A stretch of 64,000 nt of DNA from Anoplolepis gracilipes (lineage: Eukaryota; Arthropoda; Insecta; Hymenoptera; Formicidae): the NCBI RefSeq assembly GCF_047496725.1, contig NC_132979.1, positions 4,853,501 to 4,917,500 of the forward strand, written 5' to 3'. A program made the position numbers and the translations under genes. Under the pieces are notes generated by a model. That model saw only the letters and a program-made list of their open reading frames with translations, did not search any database and was not told the DNA's origin. Below are positions 37,501 to 50,705 of this stretch, one piece after another; positions within the stretch are counted from its first letter, which is position 1; each line of letters opens with the position of its first letter.

Positions 37501-39272
37501 ACTCACTCTTTCTCTCACTTCTCGAACTCTCTCTCTCTTTCCTTACAAGTACGACGTGGATAGGAAATTAGACATTGCTGATTTACGTCCGAGCGCGACG
37601 CAGGAACGTCTCGACGAAGCGAGCCGAAGTTCAGAGCCGGATTCGATATATCCGGCGAAACATGCCCGCCACTTCGTGCTTGCGAGCTTACGCGAGACGA
37701 GCGAGATGCACTGCGCTGCAGTGCTCGTTGCATCGAGAACGCGCCTGTGAGAACGGGAGACCTACTTGGGTGACCAATTAAAGGGCGGACGCGATCGCCG
37801 ATCGTGTTTCGAACTTGGCTGCCGGATTAATTAGAACTTGGATCGAGGACGCTGGAACACCAGGATAGTTCGCCGTGAGCAATTACGAGACTCGACTAAT
37901 GTAACGGTATAGCTGAACAACAAATGGCGCGCTATGAATTATTTATAATATGACAAAGAGAGGGTGGGATCGCAAAAATAGTATTCATTGGAAAGAGATC
38001 AATTACACATTATGTCACTATAAGATAAATAATTGCATTAAAATGTAAGATTTTCATCTTAATAACCGAATAATTAATTTTACAAACTTTGTTATTTTAC
38101 GACTGAGTATTTTATTAGAGAAAAGAATTACAGATTTCATTTCTACAATACACGATTATAAAGTTGTTATAAATTTTAAATGCATATCACATGATATGTA
38201 TAAGTACAATTTAATTATTTGAAAAACAAAATATATTTTAGAATCATTATTGGAATAATTTTTATAATTATTGAATAATTAATTTTATTTTCACATAAAA
38301 TATGATGATTAATAAAATTATAAATCTGTATAATCTGTATAATCAGCCTTTAACTTTACATCTATATATACCTACATAATTTTTTAACAATTTAATTAAT
38401 AAAATGTAATTAATAATATTTTTCTTTGACAAAATGGTTTAACGAAAGCCAGATTCGTAGGGAGGCTCTAGAAATGATACCACGCCAGTTAAATGTGGAA
38501 ACGAGAGCGTGTTACTTAAGGGTTAGTAGGGCAGCGCGAACATCGGCGTTGTTAATCCCAGTGCAACGTCGCGGATATTAATCCCTCTCGAAAATTAGAG
38601 GCGGATGATTTACGCGGGTTGTACCTTGACTGTACTGTCGGGGGAGTACACACAAACGCATCTGCGGGTACAATATAATCGGCAGTAGTATCCCGTGGCA
38701 CACAGAGAGAACGAGGTTAGAGAAATTATACAGCGTGGAGTTATACGGCTGACTACACGTCGTCGGATACGGGAAACGGAGTTCACGGTTGTTCGCGACA
38801 GGCATGTTCGTCGCGACTATACGCCTGTAAGGTATGTATGCACGTCATACGTGCGCGGGAATTAGGCGTAGTTAATACGCGGGATAGGTACGCGCCACGG
38901 CATCTGTACTTCGCAAACTCACCTGATGAGGCAATTATGGGACGCCTGTAACGAACCCCGCTTCAGGGAGAGACAAAGAAAGAGGGATTATGTATCTGGG
39001 TGTATGTGTGTTCCTGTCTATGTGCATAGCGGTGCAACCATAGCGGTAATTTAATTCGGCCGAGTATAACGTATGCCTCTACATCTACGGTCAAAAATGG
39101 TTGTCCATAATTGACGTCTTGCCGCAGCTCGTTAGCCCCTAAGTCGCTCCTGCAAAATTACCGTCATCCATCTTGTCGCGAATAATTTAACCCTCTCGCG
39201 GGAAAAGTCGCTGGAGCAACATCCGCGCGAATTATTTCTTAGCGTACATATAAAAATGTTATGAGAAAAACA

Positions 39273-39275
<3 letters not shown>

Positions 39276-39334
<59 letters not shown>
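39276..39334. repeat. (TA)n microsatellite
   Basis: About 29 perfect TA units, then TGTATGTAATG. This is the longest TA tract in the window. Confidence 0.95.
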
Positions 39335-39341
<7 letters not shown>

Positions 39342-39776
39342 ATGTATATATGTAACGCTATATATGACATAACAGGGGTAAGCTAACTTTGATAATTTAC
39401 AAAACCTTTTTCCTGTTTTTTTTTTTTTTTTTTTTTTGCAAATTATGGAGAGCTCGCTGAATTAATATTTGTATTAATATTTGTACATTTGTATATAAAT
39501 AATAATGTAGGGAAATTTGATCCCGATCCATCGCGAAAATTTGATCCCTGATCATTCGAGAGAATCGTACCAATTTCCAGATGTTTGCGCGTAATTATAC
39601 CGGGCGTGTTCATTAAATGCAAAATGTAAATTAATCACGTCGCGGGTTTGTTAAAACGTTGATTTATTATGCGCGCTCGACGAAGAAACGCATCACGGGA
39701 TACGAACGTATATAAACCACGCGCGACATAATCGATGGAATCTCTTGGCACAACATAGAGAGCGGCGTAACTGTTA

Positions 39777-39829
39777 GATCTAATTAAACCAGATGTAATC
39801 AAGCCGCGTGACAGTGGTTTAATTAGATC
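39777..39829. repeat. Perfect inverted repeat with 15-bp arms
   Basis: GATCTAATTAAACCA (39777-39791) and its exact reverse complement TGGTTTAATTAGATC (39815-39829), separated by 23 bp. Each arm contains a TAATTA homeodomain-type core. Arms are too short for a typical miRNA precursor. Confidence 0.9.
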
Positions 39830-42800
39830 GCATTGATCATGTCAGTGCTTTCGCCGACTGTGAGCCGTCTTCGTTGTTCGTACACCGCGAGATTAATAAG
39901 TTTACAGCGCGGCCGCGCAATTTCGCGGTAATATCGAACGTAATAACATCAACGATATCGGGTGTAACTTGCGTAAGGCCGCGCCGTTTTTATCCGCTGC
40001 TCCGCGGATTAAGAGCTTCCGCGTTACACGCCGAGTAATGAAGGAACTTCCTAATGAGTTCGGCGCTTCAATAACCTCGGATGGAAGGGCAACACGTCTC
40101 GATGCGTAACTGCGGATAATGATCCTCCAAACGAAGCGAAGCTTTCGTTTATTTATGAATGTAAATATTTCTGTTTTAAATATGTTCTGTTTTTTTCGCA
40201 AGTTTTTACAATAATTCTCGTATAATTCTTAAAAAAGAAATAAATGTATTTATTTGTTTTAGTACCGAATGTCTATGCAACGTTTATACTGCAAATTATC
40301 TGAAATTATAATTTTATTTTCAATTCGGTACAAATTGAGATATCGTGGAAAAATCAAGAACGATGCCATTATTATATATAATAATTCAAATCGAGGTAAA
40401 AGGCAAGTACCGTAATTTCCACGCGAAATTTGTTCACGTCGCGCGTAGAGATTACACCGACGTCACCGATGGGATCTCGCGATATCGTTATCACGACGAT
40501 ACGGAACACGAGCGCACGCGCGCTGCGACGTTAAACTGGGCTACGATACTGCACCGGATATGAATCGAAGTTCCGAGGTCGTGAATGTGCGCGACGTTGG
40601 ACCCCGAAGAGATCTCTCCGGGCGCCACATATGTATTACCGTCGGGGTTATATAGACACACGTCGTGCACACAGTGCGTACGACGTAATCATACAGCTCG
40701 TTCGATGCATAGGCGATGCACTTTCCGAACCGCTGCGTTTCGCAAACTTAGCCGACGACGAAGCTAATTGGGACGCACGCCCGATCGGATCCCACCCTCT
40801 CAAAGCGCTGAAATAGGTGACACAATGACGGATTAATTGAATCATCGCTAATCGCGTTACCTTCCGGCAGCGCCCGTTTGTTGCGCTTTATTGCGGCGTG
40901 TTTAATCCCTAGAAGCTGGAGAGAAACGCAATCTCTCTTGAAAGTTGCCCCGCAGCTTTTCGAGAGTTTCCGCGGCTCCTCGATGCGGCCTTCTCCTGCG
41001 TTATCATCGCACGTATTATCATATTATCGTCGCGCTCTCGAATAAATCAATTGCATCAGCTTCTTCCCGTCGCGACGCCATGTACGTCGGATTATGAATA
41101 TTTTGGCAGCCTCAAGAAGAATTATTCGGTGGAAGTTTATGTATCTTCGTAGATGGATTTTTATGACGTTCAAGAGAGTTACGCGGCGGCAACACCTCGC
41201 AAACTTCCGTTGAAAAGGCTAATTAGGAGGCAAGTCGCGATCGAATTTTGTTGAAAGCGCGCGCGGCAGACTACGGCGGATTAATTAGATTGCGCTGATC
41301 ACGTTACTTCCTTTGTTATCGCGATGACGCGACTCCTGTAACGAAGGAAAGTTGCCAAAGGCGTGGACTTGAAATTTATTAAGCTTATATGTTTTAACTA
41401 AGTGAAACGCTTATACACGAGAGTTGCAATCAGAAATAATTCCGCTTTGAAAAATAATTCTGTTCTTTGATACTTTTTTTTTGTTTTTAGGTATATATCA
41501 TTTGAATTAAAAAACGCTTATATTGATAAGAATAATAATTGTCGAGAGATATAAAAATCGTACGAAATAGCAATTAATTAAAAAAAACGATGTGAAATAA
41601 AAAATCTTATAACGCGAATATACATATATATATATATATTCGGCACACAATACGTTACCAAAAATCGCTGTCACGGCGTTTTCAGAGTTCAGCGCTATTA
41701 TTGTCGTTATTTTCGCTACTTCCTTTTCGTATTGCTTGCGATACAGAGGACCCGTCGAATGCCACGAAGCAATAACAGCGACATTCGATCGAGCGGCCGT
41801 GTCGAGTCGGTCTGCGGTTATAGCAGAGTAAAACCGTAGCCGCGTGCAAGCCGAAATTCGAAAACCATAAAAACGAATACCGTCCCAGCTCCGATCGGTA
41901 AAAGAGTTCTCGGCCGAGCTTTTACTGTGCGCCATCCTCGTAAATTCGGGTTGCCACGAGGTTACAGTCTCACGCTCTGGTTTTTTTTTTTTTTCTTTTT
42001 TTTTCCCCGTCGTCGTCCAATAGCGAATCACCATTTCGTTGATCTCGCCCTTTCATAACAATGATGATCCTCGAACCAATCTCCGAACAAACAAGCTTCG
42101 TTTACCAATAGTCTTTTAAAAGATATCAATACGTCAAGTTTTCAAAATATTAGTATTATTGCAATTTTCAGCAAACTGTCAGACATTGATTCAACGAATG
42201 TGAATATAAAATATATATATTGTTTTTGCGAAACGTATTTATACAGAATGGATCGGGAAAGAAAATATCGGTGAAATAAATTCTCGTGCAAAATTAAAAT
42301 CGAAAATAAATATAAATATGTTTAATTTAATTGTTATTCATAAATAATAATCGATGATTGTGGAAGATTCAAGTTAAGACTATTCCTCTGTCACGACGAT
42401 GCAAAAGTAGATTGATAAATTGAATAGTTCGCATGGTTGATATATCAGTTATGTGCGCTGTTACTGTTAAACGAGAACTGCGAATTCACGGGACCTTCCT
42501 CGATTGACTTTACGACCACCTCGATGTAGTCATCAAGAATTAACGAGATGCACGGCCGCGGTGGATATCGGGCAGGCCGAGGACCGAACCGCATCGGGAG
42601 CTGATCGACCGTGGTGGCCGTCGAAACCGGGCTAGAGAGAACTTGGCCGAGTATGTGTACCCGATGGCTTCGCCGCGGTAACTTCCGCACGATTTACCGC
42701 CCGGTGCGTCAAGCGCGATCGACAATGGTCGAAGAACTCACAGCTGATAAATCCCGATTAAAGGCGAGAGATCGATCGGCAAACGCTGACGCGAATCCCG

Positions 42801-42841
42801 CTACTTTTTGAATCCTTCGAAATCGAATTTCTTCTTTTTCG

Positions 42842-42862
42842 AAAAAAAAAAAAAAAAAAAAA
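42842..42862. repeat. Poly-A run
   Basis: Twenty-one adenines. No retroelement body is recognisable upstream. Confidence 0.9.
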
Positions 42863-43535
42863 GAAAACGAGAGAATTTTTTCATTATAATGCGTTGAAAA
42901 ATTCTTGGAAAATTTTTCGATAAATTTTTACCTCTCCTCTACTTATTTATTCTATAGGGCAATTTTAAACGATGTTATAAATCTAAAAATGTATCTGTAA
43001 AATGGCGTGTGCACTTTAAAAAGATAAAAGGTGGATATCCGTTTCGTTAAAAGATATTAGATTTCTAAATTTGAAAGAGTTAAAGGCAAAGACAACGGAG
43101 ACGACGTAGGCGTAAATTTCGGATCGACACGGCGAGAGAGAATTCATCGCGGATTTAATTTCACGGCGCAAATATTAGATTTCAAATTTCATCTCTCGCA
43201 CGTTTTATACCGCGACAGTCTTCTTCGCAGTTAACTTTAGAGATCCCTGTATATATTCACGCTTCGCTTGTATCCTTCTCTCTCCGACCGTGGCTTATAT
43301 CTCATTCCATGGAGCTGCGAGATTATGAATTTTTCTCGACCTCGCCCTTACCCTCCATCTTCGCCTTCCCGATCTTTTCCCGCCCTTCGAAGGAAACTTT
43401 ACATCCTGTTCCAGGAATGGGAGTCGCTATATTTTCTCGAGCTTCACGCGGAATATCGAAAATTCTCCCGCGTGGGAAATGACGATTCGAATTCCTCGAA
43501 ATCAAACTCTTTGTTCGCTTTTGTATAATATAAAT

Positions 43536-43565
43536 AAGCTGATCGCAAGAATTTGCGATCAGCTT
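43536..43565. repeat. Perfect stem-loop with 13-bp arms
   Basis: AAGCTGATCGCAA, four-base loop GAAT, TTGCGATCAGCTT. It is compact and perfect, with no surrounding gene that would explain it. Confidence 0.9.
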
Positions 43566-45062
43566 GAAAAGGACATTCTTCTTCTGTCGTGAGGTTTCTC
43601 TTAATGCCTTGAGATCCACGCGCAGAAATTTGTATATCATTCTAAATATTAATATTAATATTAATATATTAAGAATTATATTAGGTTTAATTTCCTACTA
43701 AAATATTTTTCATGAGTAAATATCGATTTGTTGGTTTGTTGGTCGGGAGGATAATTCAGTTTAATGAAATATATGCAAAAAGGAACTTTGCTTTTTGTAT
43801 TATGGATACTCGTTGTCGCATTCATCGTAATGCACGAATATAACCACTTTTATTGACCATATGAAGGGAAATTTCATTTTTTTACGATCCTAACAGAATT
43901 GCGCGTTGCTTTCGCGAGCGACAGTCGTAATTTTTCACTTTACTGCGAAGAGCCACTTTTGGAAGTGGGCCACTTTGTGTCACAAGCGCGAGCTGCTCAC
44001 GATTCTGCAGCGAACAGACGTAAAACGACAATGTGTTACATATGAATGTAATATGGAAGAAAGAGAAATTATGCAAAATATGATGGAATATGCTTAAATT
44101 AATATCATGAAAAATTAATTAATAATCTGTTAAAAAAGAAGAACGACTATAGTATATTTATTAAATATCTAAATATCTAAATATATCTAAATACTATGTA
44201 CAAATTATATTTAAAAAAAAAATACTTGTATTATTCCATTGCGTTTAGAACAGCAATTATGCTCAGTCGTTTTAATGTATAATACAAGCGTATTGTCCTT
44301 CTTCCCTAAACGCGAGAGTATCAATGATAAACACAATTTCCATCAATTCCCCTCATCTATCCTCTCTTTTTGTCTCCACGGTAAATTAGATATTGGATCC
44401 CGTTAATTCGACACGATATGTCCATTTACATAGCGCGTCCGGTCCGATCTCGAAAGTTTCTAATCGTTGCCGATGGCGGATGACCAGTCGAAAGCGATCC
44501 GAGAGTAACCTCTACTCTTGCTTTTCATGCTAACATCCCTCCGGCATCTTCAAAATATCAATATTCCCGTTACGTCCAGTTACATGCGCGTCTGAAGTTT
44601 TGAAAAGCAGCCGGTAATCTAATCTGTGAGCTGCGTGTAATTTAATACGTGCGAGTGCATCTCGCGCTTGGCAGACTCGCAATTAAACTTGCACTCCAAT
44701 TATGGGACGGTCACTGTATAGAATTATGTATTTGTAATATACAACAATACACGTGTAAAATATTTGCCTCTGTTACTGCATGAAACTGATAATGATAGAT
44801 TCTCGAACGGTGCTTAAGCGTATATTAATCCTTAATGGATAGCAGAGATTATTTGTTACGATTTTGTAATTTTTCAATTTCTCGACGATTAAGAAATAAA
44901 CAAAAATCTGTATTCGAAGCACAATTCATTTAAAATTAAATAAAACTTTATTATTTACTTGCATTGTTTGAGTTTAATAGTTTGATTTTCATAGTTTGAC
45001 TTGTAATATTATAATTAATTATTAATAATTTATAAATTACGCGATATTTATTGAAAATACTA

Positions 45063-45813
45063 AAATTTCCACTGATGATTATTGAGCGTTTAATTATTAT
45101 AGAGTGCGTTATACGCTGGTTGTTTGAAAGTCGATGAACCGTTTGCTCATCGTACTCAAAAGTTCCTTTCTGCTTCTAAGTGGATGAATTGCCTCTCGAA
45201 CCGTCGAAGCAGGATTTATCAGTAAATTCGAGAATGCGGATGCTCAGCGGTGATCCACAACAGCCTCTTCTGCAATATTGCTACTTAATATCGTGGAAAA
45301 TTAGGAATGATATCTCCGGATAATCGAGCTTCAGATTAAGTTGTGAAAAAACGAATTAACTTTTTTAATAAGTTCATAATCCCATCAACTTTGAATAAAG
45401 CATTAAATGCGGAAATCTTTTTATCTCGCTTCTCTTATTTCGCAATATGATCTTATTATTTTAATGTAACTCTTTATATGTTATAGATAAGATATAGATA
45501 AGAGATTCTTGACCTAGCATCGTGTAAGGAAAAAAAGAATTAATTAAGAATATTAAACAAAAGAATTCAACTCTTAGGAATAAACTAAAGAAAAGAATTA
45601 AACTTATTATTAGAAATTAAACTAAAATTAATCATTAAATTAATATTTATTATATACTCGTATATAAAGTTTGAGAGGCAATTCATCCACTTACAATTAG
45701 AAGCAGAAAGGAACGTTTAAGTACGATGAGCAAACGGTTCATTGGCTTTCAAACAACCCGCGTATAATGCACTCTATAATAATTAAACGCTCAATAATCG
45801 TTAGTAGAAATTT
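45063..45813. repeat. Long inverted repeat (fold-back), arms about 135-141 bp
   Basis: Left arm 45063-45197 and right arm 45673-45813 are reverse complements with about ten differences and one five-base indel, separated by a spacer of 475 bp. Shared blocks include TTGAGCGTTTAATTATTATA, GAACCGTTTGCTCATCGTAC and TGGATGAATTGCCTCTC. The spacer has no convincing open frame. It could be a fold-back transposon, a MITE with long arms, or an inverted duplication able to make a hairpin transcript. Confidence 0.85.
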
Positions 45814-46028
45814 GAAAATCGTTGAGATTATTTCTCCTCAGAAATTAATTTTATGCGTGAGTGTAAGGTAGAAAATTATTTCTATTATATATAAAATAAA
45901 AAAAAAAAAAAAAAAAAAAAACAGTAATATTATGTTATATATAATAGAGCACAAATTTTGACAAATAATTTTCTACCTTACACATAAAATTAATTTCTGA
46001 GGAGAAGTGATCTCAACGATTTTCAAGA
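45811..46028. repeat. Second inverted repeat directly adjoining the first
   Basis: Left arm 45811-45893 and right arm about 45934-46028 are reverse complements with a few indels. Shared blocks are GAAAATCGTTGAGAT, CTCCTCAGAAATTAATTTTA and GTAAGGTAGAAAATTATTT. The loop holds a poly-A run (45898-45921). The left arm begins where the right arm of the 45063-45813 repeat ends, so the two fold-backs abut. Confidence 0.85.
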
Positions 46029-46907
46029 AATTCGTCGAGAGGCATTCACTGTTCGGAGCGTTTACCTTTTCGTCCATTCGAATTGCCGGACTCTCTCTCT
46101 CTCTCTCTCATTCTCTGAAGGCTTATCGTTCATTTGGGACGAGGACCACGTTCGGCAATATCCCGTCGTAGCCACGAAGAGCATGGAGGAGCGACAGTTG
46201 GCAGGATTGCCACGCGTCGTCAGGATGAGGTTGCCGGCCGGGTCGCCGTCCTATCTACGGACGTCCTATTGGGTACGCTCCTGGATAACGTTCCCCAGGG
46301 TATCGTCCGTTGGTCCTGCGTTATCTGTAGCCGTAGTAACCTTCCTCCCGACCCACCCTCGTCAAACATTGCTGCCCGCCACCGTAAACAGTCGCCTCCG
46401 CGCAACCACACTCAATGTTTGCGTCTTTTTATTCTTTCCCTCAATTCGTTTCTCTCTTTTTCTTCTTTCTCTCTTCTTCTTGATTATTCGCGGATCCGAG
46501 ATCGGTTTTACGTCACGACGGGTCATCACATTCCGATCGTTTGTTTCCCTTCTTCGTAGCAGGAGATTGCAAATCGAGACAGATAATGAATTACATAAAA
46601 TGGCATATTTAAAAGTTTTCGAAGAAAAATCTTGCCTTATTAAATGCGACAGGAATTAAAAGACATTTATAATTAAGAATATTTACTTGTTACAATTAAT
46701 TTTCAAGTTTTATAATATTGAGTAATGATTTACATTTGCATTATGGAATTAATATATGTAATAATATCTCTGACATATATTTTACATACATATTTTATAA
46801 GGATTATAGTTTTAATTGATATAAAGGACGTGAATTTTCGGCCTTTATTTTAACGATCAATTACTAAACGTAATATTATTAGTCGGATCAAATAAAAACA
46901 AAATATT

Positions 46908-46933
46908 TTGTGTGTCTGTGTGTGTGTGTGTGT
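46908..46933. repeat. (TG)n microsatellite
   Basis: TG repeat with one CTG interruption. Confidence 0.9.
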
Positions 46934-48822
46934 ATTGTATATTTCTCTTGATATAGAATTATTCTTTTCGTTTTCTACCTCCTGGCAGTATTCGCGCTCT
47001 TGCTTGTTCATCCATGCGAAGCAATCTTTGGTTGTTTTCTTGCGTTTGTAAGACCATGAGATGTCTTTCCTATTTTTCCTTCTTTATTTGTACATACTTT
47101 TAATTTGTGTCCCGTATAACTGGAAAAAGAGTTTAATCGTGCAGTTTCATCACCGTCACGATGGCCGATAAGTTTGTTTCTAAAATCTTTACATATTTCA
47201 AAATTTTTTATATTACTAGTTAATACAACTTAAAGATACAAACGTAAAACTGGATTTCTTTAGTTTCTATATTTTTTAATATATTATATATATTTTATTA
47301 GTATATATTTTATTACATAATTTAGCAATGCGTGTCTTATTTAATTATTTTTATTATAAAAATTGCACATCTTTGTTTTCTATTACATACAGCAAAAATG
47401 CCGAATTTACACTCATGTAATTAGTGTATCTTTTTGCCATTATCTTTTTATCATGTGCAATGATAATTGTGGAATGTCAATTGCGGACACTCTATGTTTA
47501 TATCCGTTGAGAATGAGCTGTCATAGGAATGAGCAATTGCAATGAGAGTTGTTTGCATTTTTGGCATAACGTATATTTCCCAGAACCAACTCCCCTATCG
47601 CTTAATTAAATCCGCAATTACTCCTGACCGAGCCAGCGACACGTTAATTGACCGTGGAGAGAGCCCGCCATTTCCGCAGTGTTATCGTAGAGCGTGCCGA
47701 CCATTTTTCAGCGGTGTCCAAGACAAATTTTGGACCACTTCGCGAAACTCTCATCCGCCGTTCTTGATAATTTAATGCACGTCTCAGGATGAACTGTGAT
47801 TCGTGGACGGCCAAATGGAAATGTATTGTACCACCAATGCTTGATTAAAATACGTCGTTTAATTTGTTGACTGTCGTGTTTTTGGTCAATTTTGCTAGTT
47901 GAATTTTGCAACAATTTCCTTATTAATATTTCGTTTTGACCGATTATGTATAACATTGTGTTATTTAAAGATGAAAGTACGATGAGATCGATGAAAATCT
48001 AAATGGCGAGGATTAAAATGTATATTCTGTGCTTAATAATTTTTTTAATGTACACTGTATACATGTAGGAACTTTCTCTCTTTCTCTCTCTCTCTCTTCT
48101 TTCTCTTCTCAAATAACGCGAAAGTTAAAACTCGATGTCTTTCAATAAAAATCCATCGCACGGCGAAGTAGCCTGGCTAATTAATCGGGCCCAATTAGCG
48201 CTTTCACTCGGCGCTAGTAATCTTCGCTTTTTGTCGGAATTTCGATCCGTAATAAAAGTTCCCGTAATAAAAAGGAGAGAAAGAGAGAAGAAAAAGCAAA
48301 GAGTAACAAGGATGGGTCACCGACAGTGGTTGCTATACTAATCTCTGCTGTGGGAACAATATTTCGTCGGGCGGCCATAAATTAACCTGGACCTACCGGC
48401 AACACCACCCTTTATCACGCGACGCCTCGTGACAGATATATACTGTTCGCGAACTTGTACGCCGTCTACCACCCCCGCATTCCGCACCTCACATCCGTAC
48501 CTATCCACATTTCCTCCGTCCCTCCTCCCTTTCTCTCTCTCTCTCTCCCTATAATTCTCTGTGTGTAGAGGGGATGTATTCCTATTTACTCGCGCCTAGG
48601 TCTGAGACGTTACTATGGATGTACAAACAACTCCCATGTTCATACCGGTTCCCTATAATCAGTAGATCCATCTTCTCGACGGGACGTTCGTTAAAAGGAA
48701 AGAATAAGTTTAAAGATAAAAGAGGAGACGAAAGGAAATAAGAAATACAGAGAGCAAAAGAGAGAGAAAAAGAGATATGCGACGTCGTATCGCGTCCTTT
48801 CGGAAATAATTCTGGACATTCT

Positions 48823-48829
<7 letters not shown>

Positions 48830-48872
<43 letters not shown>
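48830..48872. repeat. (TC)n microsatellite
   Basis: About 21 perfect units, flanked by shorter CTTT and CTCT variants. Confidence 0.95.
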
Positions 48873-48873
<1 letters not shown>

Positions 48874-50574
48874 GTTCTTTCTCTCTCCGTATAGTCTCTA
48901 TTTGAAATATATAAAAAATAAATTCTACTCTTGCGATATCCTCATATTTTTCGTCTCTCTGCGTACGAAGATAGCAAAGGATCGGGAGGAAAGAAATTTT
49001 CATCGCCTATCATAGTATCGCTACGATATTCCAGTCTCGCTTCAAGTTTACACTTATATTAAGTGCGACCATGTATCTTGCTTAGACATTTTTTATCCAT
49101 TTCGATATGCTGTCTCACCTTCCTTCGTCTCATTCGTTCCCAGTGCTATACCAATTTTCTGTAATCGGGTGATTTATCTTTCCTCACCTCCGTGAATATA
49201 TGTATGAGAAGAAGAAAAAGAGGATAGGATCGTAACGTAACGTCATCATGTTTCTTCGTATGCCTCGCAATGTACGTCACTCTCCGTCGCATTGAAAGAA
49301 ACTCGTAAACGTTTATGCAACTTGACTTTTCGTTCTACTTTCGTTTTCGCTTTTCGATTGGATAACTTTTTTATGTAGAAGCAATTATAGAAGTATTATA
49401 CATTGAAACTAAGAACTTTAAAGCTTTCAACAGAAAAATTATTATGATATGTATTGTTTACGTCATTAGAATAATATAATTATATTTATATTTACTACAT
49501 AAAAGTTTACAAGTTGTTATAAAGTTAATAGCATCTACATACATTTTTGAAAATTTTTGCGAAAATATCCAAAAAAACGTCTTCATCTCACGTGTCTCTC
49601 GAAATAGTGGCAACTAACATCCGGTTTCCTATATAAAAGCCAATTTATAGAGCGCTTCCTGTACCGGCATCCTTATTTATCGCAGGCGCGCGAATCCGAG
49701 ATATTGTTACGGCTGTACCGGCGTCCCATTCACGCCGTATAAATTCCGCATAATCGCGAAATTCATCTTCTCCTCCCTTCGTGAGAAAGGAAGCAGGCAA
49801 ACAGACGAGTGAAAGTGCAAGATTCGCGCGTATAGCATTCTCTCCAGTAGAACGAACCGCGTGGAGCACAATTATGTTCCAGAGTTAAGGAAGTGGGCGA
49901 TCGCGTTAGTGTGAATAATTGTTCTTGTAAGCAATTTATCCTACACGAGAAGATGATCTGTGACATCAAAAAGATAATTCTCTAAACAATTAGATTCAGA
50001 GGAAAGTGGAATATGTATAAATTAACATGTATGTTTGAAAACCTACTTGGAAAAAATTTCTACAATCTAATTGAAATATAGTCAACGTTCCTGAAAAAAT
50101 CATCAATTTCGGTCGGAAAATTTAATAAAAATTTAATTTAGAAGTATAATATTTTAAAGCGAGAAACCTAAATAAATCCTATTTGCTTTCTCTAACGATA
50201 ATGTTCTTTTAAAATTTATTTTTTATTCGCACGTTCACAATTATAATTAAACAGAATATTTAAAACGCTTTACTCAGATAAAAATTTACAGTCAAATCGT
50301 CGATCAGTCTATCAGCATTAATTATTATTTAATTTTTATTGAAGCTGGATTATTATCAAATAAAGCCCAAAATATCAGTTAAATATTCTGAATTCTCTCT
50401 ATAAAAGTAAAATATCAGATTTTTAAATAACAAAGACAGATATTAACATTTTTCATTTTACAATTAGTAACGGCATTATTTACTACGCGCTTTACATCCA
50501 AACTGAAATTTAAATACAAAAAAAATTGCTGCATAGTAATAAACAAAGAAACTAACACTTTTTAGGTATTCAGT

Positions 50575-50705
50575 AATCCGTTCTTATATTTAAGAGCATC
50601 TTAAAATCTTAAGATTCTATTCAGCCATCTGATTGACTAAACGGAATCTTAAGACAATCTAAAACTTAACACTTAAAATAATCTTAAATGTAAGAATAGA
50701 CTAAT
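50575..50705. repeat. Imperfect inverted repeat rich in CTTAAGAT
   Basis: The left side, with TTCTTATATTTAAGAGCATC and AATCTTAAGATTC, mirrors the right side, with GAATCTTAAGACAATC and CTTAAATGTAAGAATAGAC. The pairing is imperfect over about 130 bp. It may be a decayed short MITE. Confidence 0.5.

Larger units (their letters stand above)
31001..45062. other. Non-coding stretch, second part
   Basis: Holds a TIR element (32059-32250), CT, TA and ACG microsatellites, a 15-bp-arm stem-loop (39777-39829) and a 13-bp-arm stem-loop (43536-43565). GC-richer patches around 33360-33700, 35640-36230 and 40420-40850 carry overlapping frames on several strands without recognisable domains. I see no supported exon. 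Confidence 0.6.
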
